From the NCBI GenBank assembly GCA_949126835.1, contig OX421500.1:45106114-45170113 (forward strand): a stretch of DNA of 64,000 bases, read 5' to 3'. The notes below the pieces were generated by a model. It was not told the origin of the DNA. It worked only from the letters and a program-made list of their open reading frames with translations, and did no database searches. The position numbers and the translations under genes were made by a program. The stretch's first letter is position 1. Each line of letters opens with the position of its first letter. The DNA comes from Anisus vortex (Eukaryota; Mollusca; Gastropoda; Planorbidae). Shown piece after piece: positions 18,901-33,900 of the stretch.

Positions 18901-21900
18901 GCGCTACCGCTGGGTAGGTCGGCGCTACAGCTGAGTACGTCGGCGCTACCTTTCAGTAGGTCGGCGCTACCTTTCAGTAGGTCAGCGCCACCGCTAAGTA
19001 GGTCGGCGCTACCGCTGAGTAGGTCGGCGCTACCGCTGGGTAGGTCGGCTCTACCGCTGGGTAGGTCGGCTCTACCGCTGGGTAGGTCGGCTCTACCGCT
19101 GGGTAGGTCGGCGTTAACTCTGAGTACGTCGGCGCTACCTTTTGGTAGGTCGGCGCTACCTTTGAGTAGGTCGGCGCCACCGCTAAGTACGTCGGCGCTA
19201 CCACTGGGTAGGTTGGCGCTACCGCCGGGTAGGTCGGCGCTACGATTGGGTATGTCGGCGCTACCGCTGGGTAGGTCGGCGCTACAGCTGAGTACGTCGG
19301 CGCTACCTTTTAGTAGGTCGGCGCTACCTTTGAGTAGGTCGGCGCCACCGCTAAGTACGTCGGCGCTACCACTGGGTAGGTTGGCGCTACCGCTGGGTAG
19401 GTCGGCGCTATCGCTGGGTAGGTCGGCGCTACCGCCGGGTAGGTTGGCGCTACCGCCGGGTAGGTCGGCGCTACCGCCGGGTAGGTCGGCGCTACGGCTG
19501 GGTAGGTCGGCGCTACCGCTGGGTAGGTCGGCGCTACCGCTGGGTAGGTCGGCTCTACCGCTGGGTAGGTCGGCGCTACAGCTGAGTACGTCGGCGCTAC
19601 CTTTTGGTAGGTCGGTGCTACCTTTGAGTAGGTCGGCGCCACCGCTAAGTACGTCGGCGCTACCACTGGGTAGGTTGGCGCTACCGCTAAGTAGGTCGGC
19701 GCTTTCGCTGAGTAGGTCGGCGCTACCGCTGAGTAGGTCGGCGCTACCGCTGGGTAGGTAAGCGCTATCGCTGGGTAGCTCGGCGCTACCGCTGGGTAGG
19801 TCGGTGCTACAGCTGAGTACGTCGGCGCTACCTTTTAGTAGGTCGGCGCTACCTTTGAGTAGGTCGGCGCCACCGCTAAGTAGGTCGGCGCTTCCGCTGG
19901 GTAGGTCGGCGCTACCGCTGGGTAGGTCGGCGCTACCTCTGAGTACGTCGGCGCTACGTTTTAGTAGGTCGGCGCTACCTTTGAGTAAGTCGGCGCCACC
20001 GCTAAGCAGGTCAGCGCTACATTTTAGTAGGTCGGCGCTACCGCTGATAGGTCGGCGCTACCGCCGGGAAGGTTGGCGCTACGGCCGGGTAGGTCGGCGC
20101 TACGGCTGGGTAGGTCGGCGGTACCACTGGGTAGGTCGGCGCTACCTTTCAGTATTTTGGCGCTACCTATGAGTAGGTCGGCACTACCGCTAAGTAGGTC
20201 GGCGCTACCGCTGAGTAGGTCGGCGCTACCGCTGGGTAGGTCGGCTCTACCGCTGGGTAGGTCGGCGCTACCGCTGGGTAGGTCCGCTCTACCGCTGGGT
20301 AGGTCGGCGTTACCTCTGAGTACGTCGGCGCTACCTTTTGGTAGGTCGGCGCTACCTTTGAGTAGGTCGGCGCCACCGCTAAGTACGTCGGCGCTACCAC
20401 TGGGTAGGTTGGCGCTACCGCTAGGTAGGTCGGCGCTACCTCTGAGTACGTCGGCGCTACCTTTTAGTAGGTCAGCGCTACCTTTGAGTAGGTCGGCGCC
20501 ACCGCTAAGTAGGTCGGCGCTACCATTGAGTAGGTCGGCGCTACCGCTGGGTAGGTCGGCGCTATCGCTGGGTAGGTCGGCGCTTCCGCTGAGTAGGTCG
20601 GCGCTACAGCTGAGTACGTCGGCGCTACATTTTAGTAGGTCGGCGCTACCTTTGAGTAGGTCGGCGCCAACGCTAAATAGGTCAGCGCTACCTTTTAGTA
20701 GGTCGGCGCTACCGCTGATACGTCGGCGCTACCGCCGGGTAGGTCGGCGCTACGATTGGGTAGGTCGGCGCTACCGCTGGGTAGGTCGGCGCTACAGCTG
20801 AGTACGTCGGCGCTACCTTTCAGTAGGTCGGCGCTACCTTTGAGTAGGTCTGCGCCACCGCTAAGTAGGTCGGCACTACCGCTGAGTAGGTCGGCGCTAC
20901 CGCTGATTAGGTCGTCTCTACCGCTGGGTAGGTCGGCGCTACCGCTGGGTAGGTCGGCTCTACCGCTGGGTAGGTCGGCGTTACCTCTGAGTACGTCGGC
21001 GCTACCTTTTGGTAGGTCGGCGCTACCTTTGAGTAGGTCGGCGCCACCGCTAAGTACGTCGGCGCTACCACTGGGTAGGTTGGCGCTACCGCTAAGTAGG
21101 TCGGCGCTTTCGCTGGGTAGGTCGGCGCTTCCGCAGAGTAGGTCGGCGCTACCGCTGGGTAGGTCAGCGCTATCGCTGGGTTGGTCGGCGCTTCCGCTGA
21201 GTAGGTCGGCGCTACAGCTGAGTACGTCGGTGCTACCTTTTAGTAGGTCGGCGCTACCTTTAAGTAGGTCGGCGCCACCGCTAAGTAGGTCGGCGCTACC
21301 GCTGGGTAGGTCGGCGCTACCGCTGGGTAGGTCGACGCTACCTCTGAGTACGTCGGCGCTACGTTTAAGTAGGTCGGCGCTACCTTTGAGTAAGTCGGCG
21401 CCACCGCTAAGCAGGTCAGCGCTACATTTTAGTAGGTCGGCGCTACCGCAGATAGGTCGGCGCTACCGCCGGGTAGGTTGGCGCTACCGCCGGGTAGGTC
21501 GGCGCTACGGCTGGGTAGGTCGGCGCTACCGCTGGGTAGGTCGGCGCTACAGCTGAGTACGTCGGCGCTACCTTTCAGTAGGTCGGCGCTACCTTTGAGT
21601 AGGTCGGCGCCACCGCTAAGTAGGTCGGCGCTACCGCTGAGTAGGTCGGCGCTACCGCTGGGTAGGTCGGCTCTACCGCTGGGTAGGTCGGCGCTACCGC
21701 TGGGTAGGTCGGCTCTACCGCTGGGTAGGTCGGCGTTAACTCTGAGTACGTCGGCGCTACCTTTTGGTAGGTCGGCGCTACCTTTGAGTAGGTCGGCGCC
21801 ACCGCTAAGTACGTCGGCGCTACCGCCGGGTAGGTCGGCGCTACGATTGGGTAGGTCGGCGCTACCGCTGGGTAGGTCGGCGCTACAGCTGAGTACGTCG

Positions 21901-24900
21901 GCGCTACCTTTTAGTAGGTCGGCGCTACCTTTGAGTAGGTCGGCGCCACCGCTAAGTACGTCGGCGCTACCACTGGGCAGGTTGGCGCTACCGCTGGGTA
22001 GGTCGGCGCTATCGCTGGGTAGGTCGGCGCTTCCGCAGAGTAGGTCGGCGCTACAGCTGAGTACGTCTGCGCTACCTTTTAGTAGGTCGGCGCTACCTTT
22101 GAGTAGGTCGGCGCCACCGCTAAGTACGTCGGCGCTACCACTGGGTAGGTTGGCGCTACCGCTAAGTAGGTCGGCGCTTTCGCTGAGTAGGTCGGCGCTA
22201 CCGCTGAGTAGGTCGGCGCTACCGCTGGGTAGGTAAGCGCTATCGCTGGGTAGCTCGGCGCTTCCGCTAGGTAGGTCGGCGCTACAGCTGAGTACGTCGG
22301 CGCTACCTTTTAGTAGGTCGGCGCTACCTTTGAGTAGGTCGGCGCCACCGCTAAGTAGGTCGGCGCTTCCGCTGGGTAGGTCGGCGCTACTGCTGGGTAG
22401 GTCGGCGCTACCTCTGAGAACGTCGGCGCTACGTTTTAGTAGGTCGGCGCTACCTTTGAGTAAGTCGGCGCCACCGCTAAGCAGGTCAGCGCTACATTTT
22501 AGTAGGTCGGCGCTACCGCTGATAGGTCGGCGCTACCGCCGGGAAGGTTAGCGCTACCGCCGGGTAGTTCGGCGCTACGGCTAGGTAGGTCGGCGGTACC
22601 ACTGGGTAGGTCGGCGCTACCTTTCAGTATTTTTGCGCTACCTTTGAGTAGGTCTGCGCCACCGCTAAGTAGGTCGGCACTACCGCTGAGTAGGTCGGCG
22701 CTACCGCTGATTAGGTCGGCTCTACCGCTGGGTAGGTCGGCGCTACCGCTGGGTAGGTCGGCTCTACCGCTGGGTAGGTCGGCGTTACCTCTGAGTACGT
22801 CGGCGCTACCTTTTGGTAGGTCGGCGCTACCTTTGAGTAGGTCGGCGCCACCGCTAAGTACGTCGGCGCTACCACTGGGTAGGTTGGCGCTACCGCTAAG
22901 TAGGTCGGCGCTTTCGCTGGGTAGGTCGGCGCTTCCGCAGAGTAGGTCGGCGCTACCGCTGGGTAGGTCAGCGCTATCGCTGGGTTGGTCGGCGCTTCCG
23001 CTGAGTAGGTCGGCGCTACAGCTGAGTACGTCGGTGCTACCTTTTAGTAGGTCGGCGCTACATTTAAGTAGGTCGGCGCCTCCGCTAAGTAGGTCGGCGC
23101 TACCGCTGGGTAGGTCGGCGCTACCGCTGGGTAGGTCGACGCTACCTCTGAGTACGTCGGCGCTACGTTTAAGTAGGTCGGCGCTACCTTTGAGTAAGTC
23201 GGCGCCACCGCTAAGCAGGTCAGCGCTACATTTTAGTAGGTCGGCGCTACCGCAGATAGGTCGGCGCTACCGCCGGGTAGGTTGGCGCTACCGCCGGGTA
23301 GGTCGGCGCTACGGCTGGGTAGGTCGGCGCTACCGCTGGGTAGGTCGGCGCTACAGCTGAGTACGGCGCCTCCGCTAAGTAGGTCGGCGCTACCGCTGGG
23401 TAGGTCGGCGCTACCGCTGGGTAGGTCGACGCTACCTCTGAGTACGTCGGCGCTACGTTTAAGTAGGTCGGCGCTACCTTTGAGTAAGTCGGCGCCACCG
23501 CTAAGCAGGTCAGCGCTACATTTTAGTAGGTCGGCGCTACCGCAGATAGGTCGGCGCTACCGCCGGGTAGGTTGGCGCTACCGCCGGGTAGGTCGGCGCT
23601 ACGGCTGGGTAGGTCGGCGCTACCGCTGGGTAGGTCGGCGCTACAGCTGAGTACGTCGGCGCTACCTTTCAGTAGGTCGGCGCTACCTTTCAGTAGGTCA
23701 GCGCCACCGCTAAGTAGGTCGGCGCTACCGCTGAGTAGGTCGGCGCTACCGCTGATTAGGTCGGCTCTACCGCTGGGTAGGTCGGCGCTACCGCTGGGTA
23801 GGTCGGCTCTACCGCTGGGTAGGTCGGCGTTACCTCTGAGTACGTCGGCGCTACCTTTTGGTAGGTCGGCGCTACCTTTGAGTAGGTCGGCGCCACCGCT
23901 AAGTACGTCGGCGCTACCACTGGGTAGGTTGGCGCTACCGCTAAGTAGGTCGGCGCTTTCGCTGGGTAGGTCGGCGCTTCCGCAGAGTAGGTCGGCGCTA
24001 CCGCTGGCTAGGTCAGCGCTATCGCTGGGTTGGTCGGCGCTTCCGCTGAGTAGGTCGGCGCTACAGCTGAGTACGTCGGTGCTACCTTTTAGTAGGTCGG
24101 CGCTACCTTTAAGTAGGTCGGCGCCACCGCTAAGTAGGTCGGCGCTACCGCTGGGTAGGTCGGCGCTACCGCTGGGTAGGTCGACGCTACCTCTGAGTAC
24201 GTCGGCGCTACGTTTAAGTAAGTCGGCGCTACCTTTGAGTAAGTCGGCGCCACCGCTAAGCAGGTCAGCGCTACATTTTAGTAGGTCGGCGCTACCGCAG
24301 ATAGGTCGGCGCTACCGCTGGGTAGGTTGGCGCTACCGCCGGGTAGGTCGGCGCTTTCGCTGGGTAGGTCGGCGCTTCCGCAGAGTAGGTCGGCGCTACC
24401 GCTGGGTAGGTCAGCGCTATCGCTGGGTTGGTCGGCGCTTCCGCTGAGTAGGTCGGCGCTACAGCTGAGTACGTCGGTGCTACCTTTTAGTAGGTCGGCG
24501 CTACCTTTAAGTAGGTCGGCGCCTCCGCTAAGTAGGTCGGCGCTACCGCTGGGTAGGTCGGCGCTACCGCTGGGTAGGTCGACGCTACCTCTGAGTACGT
24601 CGGCGCTACGTTTAAGTAGGTCGGCGCTACCTTTGAGTAAGTCGGCGCCACCGCTAAGCAGGTCAGCGCTACATTTTAGTAGGTCGGCGCTACCGCAGAT
24701 AGGTCGGCGCTACCGCCGGGTAGGTTGGCGCTACCGCCGGGTAGGTCGGCGCTACGGCTGGGTAGGTCGGCGCTACCGCTGGGTAGGTCGGCGCTACAGC
24801 TGAGTACGTCGGCGCTACCTTTCAGTAGGTCGGCGCTACCTTTCAGTAGGTCAGCGCCACCGATAAGTAGGTCGGCGCTACCGCTGAGTAGGTCGGCGCT

Positions 24901-27900
24901 ACCGCTGATTAGGTCGGCTCTACCGCTGGGTAGGTCGGCACTACCGCTGGGTAGGTCGGCTCTACCGCTGGGTAGGTCGGCGTTACCTCTGAGTACGTCG
25001 GCGCTACCTTTTGGTAGGTCGGCGCTACCTTTAAATAGGTCGGCGCCACCGCTAAGTACGTCGGCGCTACCACTGGGTAGGTTGGCGCTACCGCTAAGTA
25101 GGTCGGCGCTTTCGCTGGGTAGGTCGGCGCTTCCGCAGAGTAGGTCGGCGCTACCGCTGGCTAGGTCAGCGCTATCGCTGGGTTGGTCGGCGCTTCCGCT
25201 GAGTAGGTCGGCGCTACAGCTGAGTACGTCGGTGCTACCTTTTAGTAGGTCGGCGCTACCTTTAAGTAGGTCGGCGCCACCGCTAAGTAGGTCGGCGCTA
25301 CCGCTGGGTAGGTCGGCGCTACCGCTGGGTAGGTCGACGCTTCCTCTGAGTACGTCGGCGCTACGTTTAAGTAAGTCGGCGCTACCTTTGAGTAAGTCGG
25401 CGCCACCGCTAAGCAGGTCAGCGCTACATTTTAGTAGGTCGGCGCTACCGCTAGGTAGGTCGGCGCTACCGCTGGGTAGCTTGGCGCTACCGCCGGGTAG
25501 GTCGGCGCTACGGCTGGGTAGGTCGGCGCTACCGCTGAGTACGTCGGCGCTACCTTTCAGTAGGTCGGCGCTACCTTTCAGTAGGTCAGCGCCACCGCTA
25601 AGTAGGTCGGCGCTACCGCTGAGTAGGTCGGCGCTACCGCTGGGTAGGTCGGCTCAACCGCTGGGTAGGTCGGCTCTACCGCTGGGTAGGTCGGCTCTAC
25701 CGCTGGGTAGGTCGGCGTTAACTCTGAGTACGTCGGCGCTACCTTTTGGTAGGTCGGCGCTACCTTTGAGTAGGTCGGCGCCACCGCTAAGTACGTCGGC
25801 GCTACCGCCGGGTAGGTCGGCGCTACGATTGGGTAGGTCGGCGCTACAGCTGAGTACGTCGGCGCTACCTTTTAGTAGGTCGGCGCTACCTTTGAGTAGG
25901 TCGGCGCCACCGCTAAGTACGTCGGCGCTACCACTGGGTAGGTTGGCGCTACCGCCGGGTAGGTCGGCGCTACCGCCGGGTAGGTCGGCGCTACGGCTGG
26001 GTAGGTCGGCGCTACCGCTGGGTAGGTCGGCGCTACCGCTGGGTAGGTCGGCTCTACCGCTGGGTAGGTCGGCGCTACAGCTGAGTACGTCGGCGCTACC
26101 TTTTGGTAGGTCGGTGCTACCTTTGAGTAGGTCGGCGCCACCGCTAAGTACGTCGGCGCTACCGCTGGGTAGGTCGGCGCTACGATTGGGTAGGTCGGCG
26201 CTACCGCTGGGTAGGTCGGCGCTACAGCTGAGTACATCGGCGCTACCTTTTAGTAGGTCGGCGCTACGTTTAAGTAGGTCGGCGCTATCTTTGAGTAAGT
26301 CGGCGCCACCGCTAAGCAGGTCAGCGCTACATTTTAGTAGGTCGGCGCTACCGCAGATAGGTCGGCGCTACCGCCGGGTAGGTTGGCGCTACCGCCGGGT
26401 AGGTCGGCGCTACGGCTGGGTAGGTCGGCGCTACCGCTGGGTAGGTCGGCGCTACAGCTGAGTACGTCGGCGCTACCTTTTGGTAGGTCGGCGCTACCTT
26501 TGAGTAGGTCGGCGCCACCGCTAAGTACGTCGGCTCTACCGCCGGGTAGGTCGGCGCTACGATTGGGTAGGTCGGCGCTACCGCTGGGTAGGTCGGCGCT
26601 ACAGCTGAGTACGTCGGCGCTACCTTTTAGTAGGTCGGCGCTACCTTTGAGTAGGTCGGCGCCACCGCTAAGTACGTCGGCGCTACCACTGGGCAGGTTG
26701 GCGCTACCGCTGGGTAGGTCGGCGCTATCGCTGGGTAGGTCGGCGCTTCCGCAGAGTAGGTCGGCGCTACAGCTGAGTACGTCGGCGCTACCTTTTAGTA
26801 GGTCGGCGCTACCTTTGAGTAGGTCGGCGCCACCGCTAAGTACGTCGGCGCTATTACTGGGTAGGTTGGCGCTACCGCTAAGTAGGTCGGCGCTTTCGCT
26901 GAGTAGGTCGGCGCTACCGCAGAGTAGGTCGGCGCTACCGCTGGGTAGGTAAGCGCTATCGCTGGGTAGCTCGGCGCTTCCGCTAAGTAGGTCGGCGCTA
27001 CAGCTGAGTACGTCGGCGCTACCTTTTAGTAGGTCGGCGCTACCTTTGAGTAGGTCGGCGCCACCGCTAAGTAGGTCGGCGCTTCCGCTGGGTAGGTCGG
27101 CGCTACCGCTGGGTAGGTCGGCGCTACCTCTGAGTACGTCGGCGCTACGTTTTAGTAGGTCGGCGCTACCTTTGAGTAAGTCGGCGCCACCGCTAAGCAG
27201 GTCAGCGCTACATTTTAGTAGATCGGCGCTACCGCTGATAGGTCGGCGCTACCGCCGGGAAGGTTGGCGCTACCGCCGGGTAGGTCGGCGCTACGGCTGG
27301 GTAGGTCGGCGGTACCACTGGGTAGGTCAGCGCTACCTTTCAGTATTTTGGCGCTACCTATGAGTAGGTCGGCACTACCGCTAAGTAGGTCGGCGCTACC
27401 GCTGAGTAGGTCGGCGCTACCGCTGGGTAGGTCGGCTCTACCGCTGGGTAGGTCGGCGCTACCTCTGGGTAGGTCGGCTCTACCGCTGGGTAGGTCGGCG
27501 TTACCTCTGAGTACGTCGGCACTACCTTTTGGTAGGTCGGCGCTACCTTTGAGTAGGTCGGCGCCACCGCTAAGTACGTCGGCGCTACCACTGGGTAGGT
27601 TGGCGGTTCCGCTAGGTAGGTCGGCGCTACCTCTGAGTACGTCGGCGCTACCTTTTAGTAGGTCAGCGCTACCTTTGAGTAGGTCGGCGCCACCGCTAAG
27701 TAGGTCGGCGCTACCATTAAGTAGGTCGGCGCTACCGCTGGGTAGGTTGGAGCTATCGCTGGGTAGGTCGGCGCTTCCGCTGAGTAGGTCGGCGCTACAG
27801 CTGAGTACGTCGGCGCTACATTTTAGTAGGTCGGCGCTACCTTTGAGTAGGTCGGCGCCAACACTAAATAGGTCAGCGCTACCTTTTAGTAGGTCGGCGC

Positions 27901-30900
27901 TACCGCTGATACGTCGGCGCTACCGCCGGGTAGGTCGGCGCTACGATTGGGTAGGTCGGCGCTACCGCTGGGTAGGTCGGCGCTACAGCTGAGTACGTCG
28001 GCGCTACCTTTTAGTAGGTCGGCGCTACCTTTGAGTATGTCGGCGCCACCGCTAAGTACGTCGGCGCTACCACTGGGCAGGTTGGCGCTACCGCTGGGTA
28101 GGTCGGCGCTATCGCTGGGTAGGTCGGCGCTTCCGCAGAGTAGGTCGGCGCTACAGCTGAGTACGTCTGCGCTACCTTTTAGTAGGTCGGCGCTACCTTT
28201 GAGTAGGTCGGCGCCACCGCTAAGTACGTCGGCGCTACCACTGGGTAGGTTGGCGCTACCGCTAAGTAGGTCGGCGCTTTCGCTGAGTAGGTCGGCGCTA
28301 CCGCTGAGTAGGTCGGCGCTACCGCTGGGTAGGTAAGCGCTATCGCTGGGTAGCTCGGCGCTTCCGCTAAGTAGGTCGGCGCTACAGCTGAGTACGTCGG
28401 CGCTACCTTTTAGTAGGTCGGCGCTACCTTTGAGTAGGTCGGCGCCACCGCTAAGTAGGTCGGCGCTTCCGCTGGGTAGGTCGGCGCTACCGCTGGGTAG
28501 GTCGGCGCTACCTCTGAGTACGTCGGCGCTACGTTTTAGTAGGTCGGCGCTACCTTTGAGTAAGTCGGCGCCACCGCTAAGCAGGTCAGCGCTACATTTT
28601 AGTAGGTCGGCGCTACCGCTGATAGGTCGGCGCTACCGCCGGGAAGGTTAGCGCTACCGCCGGGTAGTTCGGCGCTACGGCTAGGTAGGTCGGCGGTACC
28701 ACTGGGTAGGTCGGCGCTACCTTTCAGTATTTTTGCGCTACCTTTGAGTAGGTCTGCGCCACCGCTAAGTAGGTCGGCACTACCGCTGAGTAGGTCGGCG
28801 CTACCGCTGATTAGGTCGGCTCTACCGCTGGGTAGGTCGGCGCTACCGCTGGGTAGGTCGGCTCTACCGCTGGGTAGGTCGGCGTTACCTCTGAGTACGT
28901 CGGCGCTACCTTTTGGTAGGTCGGCGCTACCTTTGAGTAGGTCGGCGCCACCGCTAAGTACGTCGGCGCTACCACTGGGTAGGTTGGCGCTACCGCTAAG
29001 TAGGTCGGCGCTTTCGCTGGGTAGGTCGGCGCTTCCGCAGAGTAGGTCGGCGCTACCGCTGGGTAGGTCAGCGCTATCGCTGGGTTGGTCGGCGCTTCCG
29101 CTGAGTAGGTCGGCGCTACAGCTGAGTACGTCGGTGCTACCTTTTAGTAGGTCGGCGCTACCTTTAAGTAGGTCGGCGCCTCCGCTAAGTAGGTCGGCGC
29201 TACCGCTGGGTAGGTCGGCGCTACCGCTGGGTAGGTCGACGCTACCTCTGAGTACGTCGGCGCTACGTTTAAGTAGGTCGGCGCTACCTTTGAGTAAGTC
29301 GGCGCCACCGCTAAGCAGGTCAGCGCTACATTTTAGTAGGTCGGCGCTACCGCAGATAGGTCGGCGCTACCGCCGGGTAGGTTGGCGCTACCGCCGGGTA
29401 GGTCGGCGCTACGGCTGGGTAGGTCGGCGCTACCGCTGGGTAGGTCGGCGCTACAGCTGAGTACGTCGGCGCTACCTTTCAGTAGGTCGGCGCTACCTTT
29501 CAGTAGGTCAGCGCCACCGCTAAGTATTTCGGCGCTACCGCTGAGTAGGTCGGCGCTACCGCTGATTAGGTCGGCTCTACCGCTGGGTAGGTCGGCGCTA
29601 CCGCTGGGTAGGTCGGCTCTACCGCTGGGTAGGTCGGCGTTACCTCTGAGTACGTCGGCGCTACCTTTTGGTAGGTCGGCGCTACCTTTGAGTAGGTCGG
29701 CGCCACCGCTAAGTACGTCGGCGCTACCACTGGGTAGGTTGGCGCTACCGCTAAGTAGGTCAGCGCTTTCGCTGGGTAGGTCGGCGCTTCCGCAGAGTAG
29801 GTCGGCGCTACCGCTGGCTAGGTCAGCGCTATCGCTGGGTTGGTCGGCGCTTCCGCTGAGTAGGTCGGCGCTACAGCTGAGTACGTCGGTGCTACCTTTT
29901 AGTAGGTCGGCGCTACCTTTAAGTAGGTCGGCGCCACCGCTAAGTAGGTCGGCGCTACCGCTGGGTAGGTCGGCGCTACCGCTGGGTAGGTCGACGCTAC
30001 CTCTGAGTACGTCGGCGCTACGTTTAAGTAAGTCGGCGCTACCTTTGAGTAAGTCGGCGCCACCGCTAAGCAGGTCAGCGCTACATTTTAGTAGGTCGGC
30101 GCTACCGCAGATAGGTCGGCGCTACCGCTGGGTAGGTTGGCGCTACCGCCGGGTAGGTCGGCGCTACGGCTGGGTAGGTCGGCGCTACCGCTGGGTAGGT
30201 CGGCGCTACAGCTGAGTACGTCGGCGCTACCTTTCAGTAGGTCGGCGCTACCTTTCAGTAGGTCAGCGCCACCGCTAAGTAGGTCGGCGCTACCGCTGAG
30301 TAGGTCGGCGCTATCGCTGGGTAGGTCGGCTCAACCGCTGGGTAGGTCGGCTCTACAGCTGGGTAGGTTGGCTCAACCGCTGGGTAGGTCGGCGTTAACT
30401 CTGAGTACGTCGGCGCTACCTTTTGGTAGGTCGGCGCTACCTTTGAGTAGGTCGGCGCCACCGCTAAGTACGTCGGCGCTACCGCCGGGTAGGTCGGCGC
30501 TACGATTGTGTAGGTCGGCGCTACAGCTGAGTACGTCGGCGCTACCTTTTAGTAGGTCGGCGCTACCTTTGAGTAGATCGGCGCCACCGCTAAGTACGTC
30601 GGCGCTACCACTGGGTAGGTTGGCGCTACCGCTGGGTAGGTCGGCGCTATCGCTGGGTAGGTCGGCGCTACCGCCGGGTAGGTTGGCGCTACCGCCGGGT
30701 AGGTCGGCGCTACCGCCGGGTAGGTCGGCGCTACGGCTGGGTAGGTCGGCGCTACCGCTGGGTAGGTCGGCGCTACCGCTGGGTAGGTCGGCTCTACCGC
30801 TGGGTAGGTCGGCGCTACAGCTGAGTACGTCGGCGCTACCTTTTGGTAGGTCGGTGCTACCTTTGAGTAGGTCGGCGCCACCGCTAAGTACGTCGGCGCT

Positions 30901-33900
30901 ACCGCTGGGTAGGTCGGCGCTACGATTGGGTAGGTCGGCGCTACCGCTGGGTAGGTCGGCGCTACAGCTGAGTACATCGGCGCTACCTTTTAGTAGGTCG
31001 GCGCTACGTTTAAGTAGGTCGGCGCTATCTTTGAGTAAGTCGGCGCCACCGCTAAGCAGGTCAGCGCTACATTTTAGTAGGTCGGCGCTACCGCAGATAG
31101 GTCGGCGCTACCGCCGGGTAGGTTGGCGCTACCGCCGGGTAGGTCGGCGCTACGGCTGGGTAGGTCGGCGCTACCGCTGGGTAGGTCGGCGCTACAGCTG
31201 AGTACGTCGGCGCTACCTTTCAGTAGGTCGGCGCTACCTTTGAGTAGGTCGGCGCCACCGCTAAGTAGGTCGGCGCTACCGCTGAGTAGGTCGGCGCTAC
31301 CGCTGGGTAGGTCGGCGCTACCGCTGGGTAGGTCGGCTCTACCGCTGGGTAGGTCGGCGTTAACTCTGAGTACGTCGGCGCTACATTTTGGTAGGTCGGC
31401 GCTACCTTTGAGTAGGTCGGCGCCACCGCTAAGTACGTCGGCGCTACCGCCGGGTAGGTCGGCGCTACGATTGGGTAGGTCAGCGCTACCGCTGGGTAGG
31501 TCGGCGCTACAGCTGAGTACGTCGGCGCTACCTTTTAGTAGGTCGGCGCTACCTTTGAGTAGGTCGGCGCCACCGCTAAGTACGTCGGCGCTACCACTGG
31601 GCAGGTTGGCGCTACCGCTGGGTAGGTCGGCGCTATCGCTGGGTAGGTCGGCGCTTCCGCAGAGTAGGTCGGCGCTACAGCTGAGTACGTCGGCGCTACC
31701 TTTTAGTAGGTCGGCGCTACCTTTGAGTAGGTCGGCGCCACCGCTAAGTACGTCGGCGCTACCACTGGGCAGGTTGGCGCTACCGCTGGGTAGGTCGGCG
31801 CTATCGCTGGGTAGGTCGGCGCTTCCGCAGAGTAGGTCGGCGCTACAGCTGAGTACGTCGGCGCTACCTTTTAGTAGGTCGGCGCTACCTTTGAGTAGGT
31901 CGGCGCCACCGCTAAGTACGTCGGCGCTATTACTGGGTAGGTTGGCGCTACCGCTAAGTAGGTCGGCGCTTTCGCTGAGTAGGTCGGCGCTACCGCAGAG
32001 TAGGTCGGCGCTACCGCTGGGTAGGTAAGCGCTATCGCTGGGTAGCTCGGCGCTTCCGCTAAGTAGGTCGGCGCTACAGCTGAGTACGTCGGCGCTACCT
32101 TTTAGTAGGTCGGCGCTACCTTTGAGTAGGTCGGCGCCACCGCTAAGTAGGTCGGCGCTTCCGCTGGGTAGGTCGGCGCTACCGCTGGGTAGGTCGGCGC
32201 TACCTCTGAGTACGTCGGCGCTACGTTTTAGTAGGTCGGCGCTACCTTTGAGTAAGTCGGCGCCACCGCTAAGCAGGTCAGCGCTACATTTTAGTAGGTC
32301 GGCGCTACCGCTGATAGGTCGGCGCTACCGCCGGGAAGGTTGGCGCTACCGCCGGGTAGGTCGGCGCTACGGCTGGGTAGGTCGGCGGTACCACTGGGTA
32401 GGTCAGCGCTACCTTTCAGTATTTTGGCGCTACCTATGAGTAGGTCGGCACTACCGCTAAGTAGGTCGGCGCTACCGCTGAGTAGGTCGGCGCTACCGCT
32501 GGGTAGGTCGGCTTTACCGCTGGGTAGGTTGGCGCTACCTCTGGGTAGGTCGGCTCTACCGCTGGGTAGGTCGGCGTTACCTCTGAGTACGTCGGCGCTG
32601 CCTTTTGGTAGGTCGGCGCTACCTTTGAGTAGGTCGGCGCCACCGCTAAGTACGTCGGCGCTACCACTGGGTAGGTTGGCGGTTCCGCTAGGTAGGTCGG
32701 CGCTACCTCTGAGTACTTCGGCGCTACCTTTTAGTAGGTCAGCGCTACCTTTGAGTAGGTCGGCGCCACCGCTAAGTAGGTCGGCGCTACCATTGAGTAG
32801 GTCGGCGCTACCGCTGGGTAGGTCGGAGCTATCGCTGGGTAGGTCGGCGCTTCCGCTGAGTAGGTCGGCGCTACAGCTGATTACGTCGGCGCTACATTTT
32901 AGTAGGTCGGCGCTACCTTTGAGTAGGTCGGCGCCAACGCTAAATAGGTCAGCGCTACCTTTTAGTAGGTCGGCGCTACCGCTGATACGTCGGCGCTACC
33001 GCCGGGTAGGTCGGCGCTACGATTGGGTAGGTCGGCGCTACCGCTGGGTAGGTCGGCGCTACAGCTGAGTACGTCGGCGCTACCTTTTAGTAGGTCGGCG
33101 CTACCTTTGAGTAGGTCGGCGCCACCACTAAGTACGTCGGCGCTACCACTGAGTAGGTCGGCGCTACCGCTGGGTAGGTCGGCGCTACCGCTGGGTAGGT
33201 CGGCTCTACCGCTGGGTAGGTCGGCGTTAACTCTGAGTACGTCGGCGCTACCTTTTGGTAGGTCGGCGCTACCTTTGAGTAGGTCGGCGCCACCGCTAAG
33301 TACGTCGGCGCTACCGCCGGGTAGGTCGGCGCTACGATTGGGTAGGTCGGCGCTACCGCTGGGTAGGTCGGCGCTACAGCTCGAGTACGTCGGCGCTACC
33401 TTTTAGTAGGTCGGCGCTACCTTTGAGTAGGTCGGCGCCACCGCTAAGTAGGTCGGCGCTACCGCTGAGTAGGTCGGCGCTACCGCTGGGTAGGTCGGCG
33501 CTACCGCTGGGTAGGTCGGCTCTACCGCTGGGTAGGTCGGCGTTAACTCTGAGTACGTCGGCGCTACCTTTTGGTAGGTCGGCGCTACCTTTGAGTAGGT
33601 CGGCGCCACCGCTAAGTACGTCGGCGCTACCGCCGGGTAGGTCGGCGCTACGATTGGGTAGGTCGGCGCTACCGCTGGGTAGGTCGGCGCTACAGCTGAG
33701 TACGTCGGCGCTACCTTTTAGTAGGTCGGCGCTACCTTTGAGTAGGTCGGCGCCACCGCTAAGTACGTCGGCGCTACCACTGGGCAGGTTGGCGCTACCG
33801 CTGGGTAGGTCGGCGCTATCGCTGGGTAGGTCGGCGCTTCCGCAGAGTAGGTCGGCGCTACAGCTGAGTACGTCGGCGCTACCTTTTAGTAGGTCGGCAC

